A stretch of DNA of 64,000 bases from Candidatus Desulfofervidus auxilii (GTDB taxonomy: Bacteria > Desulfobacterota > Desulfofervidia > Desulfofervidales > Desulfofervidaceae), in assembly GCA_030262725.1 (NCBI GenBank), contig JAJSZS010000011.1, forward strand, positions 1 to 64,000. Reading direction: 5' to 3'. Below the pieces are notes generated by a model that was not told the origin of the DNA, did no database searches, and saw nothing but the letters and a program-made list of their open reading frames with translations. The translations under genes were made by a program, and so were the position numbers. Below, one piece after another: positions 9,241 through 15,368 of the stretch (its first letter is position 1; every line of letters begins with the position of its first letter).

Positions 9241-10053
9241 TTAACCTCTCTTAAACGCCATATAAACCATCCAACAGGCAATAAAGATGAGGAGATAGCC
9301 AAAATATTTTTTATGTTTCTTTTTGTCAATCTTTACCCCTAATCTTGCCCCTACCTGAGCGCCAGAAAAGACAGCTCCACCTAAAACTAATGCCAATCTA
9401 GGATCAAAATGCCCTACTAATGCATGACCAATAAGACCAGTTAAGGCAGTAATACCAATCATCAAACTAGAAGAGCCAACCGCAATCTTCATGGGCACAC
9501 CACCCAAAAGCACCAGTGCAGGTACTTTGAAAAGCCCACCACCTACTCCAAGCATACCAGCAATAAAACCTGCTAGAATCATAATGGGAATAATAACCAG
9601 CAGATTTAAGTGATACTCAAATTCACCTATTTTACGGTGTAAGCAAAACCAGTGCCTTTTAACGACCGGATAGGTCTTCTCAGCTTCTTGAATAGGCTTA
9701 ATCATAAAATAGGCACCAATGAGCAAAATGCCAGCAAAGACCAGTTTGGAAAACATAGGTGGAAAATATGGAGAAAAATACCCACCTAAAAAGGCTCCTA
9801 AATTGGTAGGTGGTTCAACAATTAAAGCTAACCACCAATCTATCATCTTAGCCTTTTGAAACACCAACATAGCCGAAATAGTAGCAGCTATAATCAAGAC
9901 CTGACTGATAGCTGCTGCTTTATAAAGAGGCAAGCCAAAGGCTAAAAGCATAGGCACATAAATTGCTCCCCCACCCTGACCAAACATCATAAAGATAACT
10001 GAAACACCAAAAAAAACTGCAAATAAAACCCCTATTTGTCCCCAGCTAAGCAT
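9241..10053 (-). CDS. TauE/SafE-family permease
   Basis: A 270-residue membrane protein with about eight hydrophobic helices. Two family repeats are seen: one near residues 10-110 with FGQGGGAIYVPML and one near 155-265 with GMLGVGGGLFKVPAL. Members export sulfite, sulfonates or related anions. The gene follows the ArsR-type regulator by 53 bp on the same strand and both probably share a promoter, suggesting export of a stress-inducing sulfur compound. The substrate is not shown by the sequence. Confidence 0.88.
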   Translation of the reverse strand: MLSWGQIGVLFAVFFGVSVIFMMFGQGGGAIYVPMLLAFGLPLYKAAAISQVLIIAATISAMLVFQKAKMIDWWLALIVEPPTNLGAFLGGYFSPYFPPMFSKLVFAGILLIGAYFMIKPIQEAEKTYPVVKRHWFCLHRKIGEFEYHLNLLVIIPIMILAGFIAGMLGVGGGLFKVPALVLLGGVPMKIAVGSSSLMIGITALTGLIGHALVGHFDPRLALVLGGAVFSGAQVGARLGVKIDKKKHKKYFGYLLIFIACWMVYMAFKRG

Positions 10054-10106
10054 CTTTTATCCCTTATATCCACCCTTAGCTTTTTTTAAACTTCCTAGTG
10101 ATATTT

Positions 10107-10442
10107 TTAATCTCGCAAATTAATCTTCCTTGCCTTTTCAATTAAATCCTTAAGCTCATCTTCCTTTGAAATTTCATCAATAAGTTTTAAAAAAATTGAA
10201 GAAATTTTATTTTTCTTTAAGGTATATATCACCCATTGTCCTTGTCTCCTATTTTCCAAAAAATCTGCTTCTTCTAAAATCCTTAAGTGGCGTGAAACAG
10301 TAGGCTGACTGAGCTTAAGCAATGCCTGCAATTCACAAACACATAATTCCTTTTTTTTAGCAATACAGACTAGCATTTTAAGCCTGCTTTCATCCCCTAA
10401 AGCTTTAAAAGCCTTTATCCATTTTTTTAAACCTTCACCCAT
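10107..10442 (-). CDS. ArsR-family metal- or sulfur-responsive repressor
   Basis: A 111-residue winged-helix protein. ELCVCEL at 33-38 is the metal-box motif with Cys34 and Cys36, as in arsenite and cadmium/lead sensors; the recognition helix is LSQPTVSRHLRIL (44-56). Its promoter at 10472-10500 contains an inverted repeat between the -35 and -10 boxes, a typical autoregulated layout. It precedes the TauE/SafE permease, its likely target. The two Cys could also sense persulfide, as in related regulators. Confidence 0.9.
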   Translation of the reverse strand: MGEGLKKWIKAFKALGDESRLKMLVCIAKKKELCVCELQALLKLSQPTVSRHLRILEEADFLENRRQGQWVIYTLKKNKISSIFLKLIDEISKEDELKDLIEKARKINLRD

Positions 10443-10471
10443 GAGTTTCCCAAAATATTAATTTTTACATA

Positions 10472-10500
10472 TTTATATATCTTTATATATTGGCTGTCAA
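10472..10500 (-). promoter_or_regulatory. Promoter and likely operator of the ArsR-permease pair
   Basis: On the minus strand TTGACA (10500-10495) and TATAAA (10477-10472) are 17 bp apart. The dyad ATATAT-CTTT-ATATAT at 10475-10490 lies over the spacer and -10 box, where a bound repressor would block polymerase. The AT-rich dyad resembles known ArsR-family operators, but the assignment to this regulator is inferred. Bases 10501-10597 hold nothing else recognised. Confidence 0.6.
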
Positions 10501-10597
10501 AAATATCTTTTTCGGGTAGTGTCAATTATTTTATAGGGTTATCTCCCAAATCAAATTGAATATTAAGTACTTCTTAAACCAGAAAAAAGTACAGAGG

Positions 10598-11511
10598 CTA
10601 CAAAAGCAAAAACTTCGTTATTGGAATAACCACAATTTCTTTGTCATCAATTCTAATAATCCCATCTTCTTCCCTGTTTATCAAATAGGCTTTATCAATA
10701 TTAAATAATGAACAAAATTTGAGCAAACCTTTTGTGTCTTTTTTATCTACTTTTTTATTTTTTCTGCTTGTGGCCAAAAAACTTCCTCTTAAATTGCTTG
10801 TCCTTTTTATCAAAAAAGATAACTCCAAATAATTAAGGGCATTCCTTATTGTTTTTTTATGCCTTCCTAAGTTTCTTGAAAGAGCGTCAATGTTTAAAAT
10901 GATTCCAGGATTTTCAAAAATATATTCTGCAAGTATTCTTATTATTTCTGTATCTTCAACTCCAAAACTTTCAGGAATGTCCCTATAGATTATTCTTTCA
11001 ATTACCAATTCCCTTATATATTCCTTTATTTCTCTTTCATCCATTGGCAGCGTTTCAGGAAACCCTTTTAAAACAAATTCATTTAGCAAAATGCTAAGTT
11101 TTCTTTTATGTATCTCAAAATCTTCTTTTTCCGGTATTTTTTCATTTTTAAATGCTAAGAACTCTTTAAAGGTTAAAGGGCTTAAGTAATGAAATAAATC
11201 TTTTTGTTTTTTATCCTGTCCTTTAAGATTTTTTCCTCATATTCTTTTATAATCTTGTCTAAATCTTCTTTTTCTATATCAAACGAAAAATAAAATATTT
11301 CCTTTGGATTAGTTCCAGAAGTGAGCAAATGGTCTATAAGATGTTGCATTAATACGGTTTTTCCAACCCTACGCAAGCCAATTATTACATCTACCTGCTT
11401 TCTAGATAAATACTCCTTTAAAGTTTCAAACAAAAATCTTCTTCTTAGAGATTTTATCTCCTTTTCTATACTTCCAGTTTCCCACCAAGGATTAAATTCT
11501 GCAATTTCCAT
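10598..11511 (-). pseudogene. Decayed AAA ATPase of the DUF4143 type, internal deletion and frameshift
   Basis: Two frames read as parts of one ATP-binding protein. The N-terminal part (11511-11182) has MEIAEFNPWWETG, then the Walker A segment GLRRVGKTVLMQHL and FYFSFD. It runs as far as KNKKIYFI and stops. The C-terminal part (readable from about 11200 down to 10598) begins HYLSPLTFKEFLAF and contains the winged DUF4143 region ending in VIPITKFLLL. In intact relatives about 50 residues lie between these points, carrying the Walker B DEIQ, the sensor and the arginine region. Their absence plus the frame change point to a deletion of roughly 150 bp near 11190. The product could not hydrolyse ATP normally. 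Confidence 0.75.
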
Positions 11512-11523
11512 ATTAGGTTATTA

Positions 11524-11566
11524 TAGTATCCTAATATTTAAATTTTTAGGATATTGTAGTATCCTA
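11524..11566. promoter_or_regulatory. Repeated operator-like element upstream of the decayed ATPase
   Basis: TAGTATCCTA occurs at 11524-11533 and 11557-11566, 33 bp apart, and its partial inverse TTAGGATA lies between them at 11546-11553. TATAAT boxes on the minus strand at 11520-11525 and 11566-11571 adjoin the repeats. The arrangement suggests a protein-binding site over the promoter. The binding protein is unknown. Confidence 0.45.
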
Positions 11567-11632
11567 TTATACCATATTCAAATTTTTCTTCAATAACCAT
11601 CAAATTTTGTGGTTTTAAATTATCTTTTTCTG

Positions 11633-11652
11633 AAATCCTTAAGTAAGGATTT
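11633..11652. repeat. Perfect hairpin just after the Mrr-domain gene
   Basis: Nine-base arms AAATCCTTA and TAAGGATTT flank a two-base loop and touch the stop codon of the gene at 11651. On the coding (minus) strand no U-tract follows, so it is not a classical intrinsic terminator. It may protect the 3' end of the message. Confidence 0.5.
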
Positions 11653-12829
11653 ATTCAAAATCGTATTTCGTTTTTATATACTCTAATTTTTCAGAAATTT
11701 CGCTTATTTCCCATTCAATTTCTTTTTTACGTGCATTCAATTCTTCTAATTCTTTTATTAGTTCTTTCTTTTCTTCTATTAAATCTGCATCAGGCAGGAA
11801 TTTTAGCAATCTTTGTTTGTTTATTAGTCCTACATTTAATTTTTTTGCTAATTTTATTGCACTATCAGTAAAATAAGAATTTGTTATAACCCAAGCTTCT
11901 TCACAATCATAAAAATCCTTACCGCTATATACTTCCTGAACAGCCTTTATACCTACTGGATCCGCAGTGCCTTTGACCTGCACAGCTATTTTTTTATCCC
12001 CGTGTTTTAAAACTAGATCTACTCCATAATCTCCTGAACTTGGTGTCTTTTCTACAAAATATCCTAATGTTTTAAAACAATCATAAAGACAATTTTCAAA
12101 TTCAACTCCCCTTAAACTTTCAAGATAATCAGGATGGATTCGCTTCTTTATTAAAGCTTGCTCAATATTTTGCAAAACCGCAGTCTTATGATATATGCGC
12201 TTTTGTATTTCATCAAACTTTTTTCTTAGTACTTGAAGTTTCTTTTTCAAAAAAGGATAAGAAGCTTTTTCATTAATTTCCCACTCCTTTCCTTCTATTT
12301 CTTGCTTCCAAGTTTTCTTCTTTTCATCCCATATAATATAAATTGAAAGACAGAGACCAATAACAATAAGGACAGTAAAAAGGTCTTTATCTGACATTTT
12401 AAGATCAAAACCGAATATACTGAGCAACAATGCAGCAACACCAAGAAGTAAAAGCGCAACCAACATGCAACCAGGAAGAGAAAATACAAGTGTAAATAGG
12501 TCGTATATTTCAAGTCTTTTAAGAAAATCATCTAGACTAAAATTAGCTTTTAATTTATATTTGTAAAGTACATAAGAGGTAGTTAACTTTGGAAATTTTT
12601 CTTCTAAGTTACGTAAATAATGAGAAAGCTTGTCATATTCATAGTCAGAAATTACAGGGTCATTTAGAATATAATAACGCCAATCATGGTAAGTAATGAT
12701 TTCCTGCAAAATACTAACAATCTGCTTAGCCTTATCTAAGGAAAGATTTTTTATTGGGTGAGTTTTTATAAATTGTAAAAATTTCTTTGTTGCATTTAAA
12801 AGATAAGCTTCTTCTTTTTGAGAATACAT
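11651..12829 (-). CDS. Membrane protein with LigA Ia-like domain and Mrr-type nuclease domain
   Basis: A 392-residue protein from ATG 12829 with an unusual domain order. Residues about 34-83 match the NMN-binding Ia domain of NAD-dependent DNA ligase: Tyr47-His48, then YY 52-53, Asp57-Pro58, ISD 60-62 and EYD 64-66. No ligase core follows. Two hydrophobic helices lie at about 111-141 and 150-167. A charged coiled region leads into an Mrr-type restriction endonuclease fold (about 238-345) with GVEFEN, catalytic Asp271 and Q-V-K 284-286, then AWVITNSYF. A coiled coil (350-386) ends it. The longer frame starts at TTG 12895, which is the -35 box of the promoter, so ATG 12829 is chosen. The reading as a membrane-anchored nuclease sensing a nucleotide is inference. 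Confidence 0.7.
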   Translation of the reverse strand: MYSQKEEAYLLNATKKFLQFIKTHPIKNLSLDKAKQIVSILQEIITYHDWRYYILNDPVISDYEYDKLSHYLRNLEEKFPKLTTSYVLYKYKLKANFSLDDFLKRLEIYDLFTLVFSLPGCMLVALLLLGVAALLLSIFGFDLKMSDKDLFTVLIVIGLCLSIYIIWDEKKKTWKQEIEGKEWEINEKASYPFLKKKLQVLRKKFDEIQKRIYHKTAVLQNIEQALIKKRIHPDYLESLRGVEFENCLYDCFKTLGYFVEKTPSSGDYGVDLVLKHGDKKIAVQVKGTADPVGIKAVQEVYSGKDFYDCEEAWVITNSYFTDSAIKLAKKLNVGLINKQRLLKFLPDADLIEEKKELIKELEELNARKKEIEWEISEISEKLEYIKTKYDFE

Positions 12830-12865
12830 TTTTCCATTATTTTTGGAAATCACAACTATTAAAAA

Positions 12866-12895
12866 TTTATAAATAAACACTAATATTATTGTCAA
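12866..12895 (-). promoter_or_regulatory. Promoter of the LigA Ia-Mrr gene
   Basis: On the minus strand TTGACA (12895-12890) and TATAAA (12871-12866) are 18 bp apart, giving a short leader of about 30 bases before ATG 12829. A second TTGACA lies on the plus strand at 12908-12913, so TGTCAAT and ATTGACA form a 7-bp inverted repeat with a 10-bp spacer between the divergent genes. No convincing -10 box pairs with the plus-strand copy. Confidence 0.5.
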
Positions 12896-13027
12896 TGATA
12901 AAATTAATTGACATATAATTATATTTATGTTTCTTATTAAGAAAAATTATTAAGAAAAAATATTTATAAAAGTTACTATAAATGTTAAGAATTTGCGATT
13001 TTTATTATTTTTAGAAAATTATTAAAT

Positions 13028-13366
13028 ATGACAACTGCTTTATTTGATGCTTTTTGCAATTACCTTGCAAAGTTTCAAAAGATAATTCAACAAAGTGAAG
13101 GGAAAAGAAACCTGTTATCTCTAGTTAATAAACCTACACAACTACGAGTTTTTGTTGATGAAGCAGAGCGTCAACAAGAGTTTCAAAGTTTATTGATAGC
13201 TACCAAGTTTGAATTTTCTATTGAAGAGAGGAAATGTAGACAAGCTATCAAAAATTTCTTTCGTAATTCTAGTTGCTATTTGGATTTGTTTAATGGCAAA
13301 AAAATAAACATAAAGAGACTCTTTGACCTTATTGCAAAGAATTCCAAAAACAAAGTGATCAAATAA
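13028..13366 (+). CDS. Upstream fragment of a frameshifted HEPN-domain gene
   Basis: A 112-codon frame with no family match on its own. It starts at ATG 13028 without a clear ribosome binding site. Near its end the neighbouring frame becomes open: after the stop at 13324 it reads KEFQKQSDQIKLLALMEFVYF without a break into the next coding region. Joining LFDLIAK to EFQKQSD by a one-base backward shift near 13339 restores one protein of about 476 residues. The sequence TCC AAA AAC at 13343-13351 is one base off the classic A-AAA-AAC slippery heptamer. It may therefore be a mutation, a sequencing error or a programmed -1 shift. Confidence 0.5.
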   Translation: MTTALFDAFCNYLAKFQKIIQQSEGKRNLLSLVNKPTQLRVFVDEAERQQEFQSLLIATKFEFSIEERKCRQAIKNFFRNSSCYLDLFNGKKINIKRLFDLIAKNSKNKVIK

Positions 13367-13380
13367 AATTACTTGCCCTA

Positions 13381-14457
13381 ATGGAATTTGTTTATTTTGC
13401 TGAAGAATCAATAGATTTTGGTCTGTTTCAAATCCGAAAGTTTTCTATAGAAGAATTAAACACAATTCTGAGAAATGAGATAAATAAAGTTTTTTATCCT
13501 TGGGCCTATATAGATGAATTATATAAATTAGCTAACTATTGGTTTATCTGTGTAACGGTTCCGCAATATGAATTAATATTAAGTCACAGCATCAAAATTA
13601 AGCCAGGGGCAGAAGTTGAAATAATAGAACCTATTGAAATAAATTATACTAAATATCCTAAACCTTTGGAATCTATTCTAAAATACCTAACTTTGTTCAG
13701 ATGGGAGCAAATTGCACGGGCAGGTGAATTTAATTTTAATATTCCTTTAATCTTACAAATAAAAGAAAGCCTTCTTTCTTCTCCAAATAACGCTCCTGAG
13801 CTTTTATTTTTAGAGACAGAAATTGTTGAAGATCCAAATACTCATAAGGAATTTGAAGTTCCAATAATTAAATTTTACTTAGATGCTTCTGAGACTGTCC
13901 AATTCAAAAAATTTATAAATGACATCAAAAATATTTTAGACAATCTTAAAATTGAGAATAAATGGAGATTCTTAGAAATTGCTCAAAACTATCTTATAAA
14001 AGCTTTCTTTTCTGAAGGATTAGAACAACTATTGTGGCATATTACAGTAATAGAAGCTCTATTAGGAGAAGAGAAACAGGGTATCACAGAATATTTGGCC
14101 AAGCGTATTGCCACTATTTTAGGCAGTACTGAGAGGGAAAAGAAAAAACTTAGAAAAGATTTTAAAAAATTATATGATTTTCGGAGTGCCTTAGTGCATG
14201 GTAGAAGTATTAAAGAAACTGACACAACACACTTATATTATGCCCGGAGTTTTGCGAGACGACTTCTTCTTTGGTTTTTGCATTATCTTAATGCTATTCA
14301 AACTGGCCTTCCTAAAGATAAATCAGACGAAGATATTCCTGAACGTGAAGATTTGCTTAAATTAATAGATTTGGACAAAAATAGCAGAATCCGTATGCGA
14401 TGGATGATAGATAAGATACCAGAAGACTTCCCAAATGTTTCTGAATGGAAGGAATAA
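13381..14457 (+). CDS. HEPN-domain putative ribonuclease (downstream part of split gene)
   Basis: This 358-codon frame carries an alpha/beta N-terminal region (about 1-190) of unknown function and an Apea-like HEPN domain (about 195-305). The HEPN motif R-x4-H is Arg268 to His273 in DFRSALVHG, the catalytic signature of HEPN RNases used in toxins and abortive-infection systems. The coding frame is open upstream of ATG 13381 back to 13327, which supports fusion to the preceding fragment. It lies divergent to the Mrr-domain gene, in an accessory island. No membrane segment is evident. RNase activity is inferred from the motif. Confidence 0.7.
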   Translation: MEFVYFAEESIDFGLFQIRKFSIEELNTILRNEINKVFYPWAYIDELYKLANYWFICVTVPQYELILSHSIKIKPGAEVEIIEPIEINYTKYPKPLESILKYLTLFRWEQIARAGEFNFNIPLILQIKESLLSSPNNAPELLFLETEIVEDPNTHKEFEVPIIKFYLDASETVQFKKFINDIKNILDNLKIENKWRFLEIAQNYLIKAFFSEGLEQLLWHITVIEALLGEEKQGITEYLAKRIATILGSTEREKKKLRKDFKKLYDFRSALVHGRSIKETDTTHLYYARSFARRLLLWFLHYLNAIQTGLPKDKSDEDIPEREDLLKLIDLDKNSRIRMRWMIDKIPEDFPNVSEWKE

Positions 14458-14622
14458 AAAATAAAATAAAAAAATTAAGGGAAGGTGGGTTTGCAATATA
14501 ACTTTTTAGTTATCTTATTTTTAAAAGAAAGTATTAGGCAATTCTTAAGCCAACAGTAATTGCTGGACTTAAGTTGTGGCATGATAAAAATTTCTTGAAA
14601 GAAATACAAAATACTGGTATTT

Positions 14623-14736
14623 TTGACAAGAGAAAAAAATATTATAGGAAAAGTAGAGCAAATTAAACAGAAGTTATTAAGATTACAAGAACTCAAGAGT
14701 AAGAAAAATGATTACTTTAACCGCTTATCGGATTAA
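14623..14736 (+). pseudogene. Possible HepT (DUF86) N-terminal remnant
   Basis: The frame from TTG 14623 encodes 37 residues reading IIGKVEQIKQKLLRLQEL and ending in DYFNRLSD. This resembles the first helix of HepT/DUF86 HEPN toxins, which normally run to about 140 residues. It is cut off and overlaps the lipoprotein start. An overlapping frame upstream (HDKNFLKEIQNTGIF) could be the tail of a lost partner, but I cannot identify it. The call rests on resemblance only. Apart from this, 14458-14707 holds nothing recognised. Confidence 0.3.
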
Positions 14737-15136
14737 CTTAATTTTTAGTTTATTTTCAATATTGTTTGGTATTAGTGGTTGTGTCTACACAGCTACAGTT
14801 TATAATCTTGATACTGGTGAAGTTATTTATGCGAAGTTTCAGAATTATTGGACAGGGCATGGGAAAATAACAGCTACAATGCCAGATGGTGAGAAATTGG
14901 AGGGGAAATATAGTACGGTAAGTGGTATGAATATGAAGTCAGTAGTTGCTGCCTTTCCATGGGCACAAACATATAGTTTTTATTTTAGTCAACCTGGTAT
15001 GCAGTTTGGAACGGCAACTTTAACTGGAGACAAAGGCACTGTTGTAGAGATTATATATGTAGTTGATCCTTGGTCTTCTCATGGCTGGGGCGTTGGTCGT
15101 GATAATAAAGGCAACCGATATCGGGTTCAATTCTAG
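14708..15136 (+). CDS. Putative lipoprotein of unknown function
   Basis: A 142-residue protein with a lipoprotein signal: a hydrophobic stretch ending in the lipobox GISGC, with Cys25 as the lipidated residue. The mature part of about 118 residues is rich in Gly, Tyr and Thr and reads as beta strands, with TATMPDGEKLEGKYSTVSG and a Trp/Gly-rich tail ending YRVQF. It would be anchored to the inner or outer membrane. I do not recognise a named family. There is no operon partner: the next gene, nrdD, starts 232 bp on with its own promoter. Confidence 0.7.
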   Translation: MITLTAYRINLIFSLFSILFGISGCVYTATVYNLDTGEVIYAKFQNYWTGHGKITATMPDGEKLEGKYSTVSGMNMKSVVAAFPWAQTYSFYFSQPGMQFGTATLTGDKGTVVEIIYVVDPWSSHGWGVGRDNKGNRYRVQF

Positions 15137-15296
15137 GTAACTTTTATACATATTTGGCTTACATAAACGAGAGTAAAGTGGAGAGTTAGTTTTTTAAAAT
15201 TCATAACTTGCCTTCAAAACGTACAAAAACACCAAAAAATTACAAAAAATACAATTTAAAAATTCTTTCAGCTAAAATCAAGTTTATTTCAATGCC

Positions 15297-15325
15297 TTGA
15301 CAAAAATTAATAAATACAATATATT
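15297..15325 (+). promoter_or_regulatory. Sigma-70 promoter of nrdD
   Basis: TTGACA at 15297-15302 and TATATT at 15320-15325 are separated by 17 bp. The -10 box lies inside the first NrdR box, so repressor binding would directly occlude polymerase. Bases 15137-15296 hold nothing else recognised. Confidence 0.75.
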
Positions 15326-15360
15326 GTATAAAATAAAAATAGTTATACAATATATAGGAG
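15314..15360 (+). promoter_or_regulatory. Two tandem NrdR boxes upstream of nrdD
   Basis: Box 1 at 15314-15329 is the perfect palindrome ATACAATATATTGTAT. Box 2 at 15345-15360 repeats its left half exactly (ATACAATATAT) but its right half is replaced by the ribosome binding site AGGAGG. The two boxes start 31 bp apart, close to three helical turns. Sequence, spacing and position next to a ribonucleotide reductase gene fit the known NrdR operator (acaCwAtATaTwGtgt pairs). The nrdR gene itself is not in this window. Confidence 0.85.
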
Positions 15361-15368
15361 GTTAATTT

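Noticed and set aside
12830-12895. N-terminal extension of the Mrr-domain protein from TTG 12895
   Set aside because: The TTG is part of the -35 box of the promoter, and ATG 12829 has a GGA upstream.
15137-15296. Minus-strand frame overlapping the nrdD upstream region
   Set aside because: It runs through the nrdD promoter and NrdR boxes and encodes a Tyr/Phe-rich stretch without family features.
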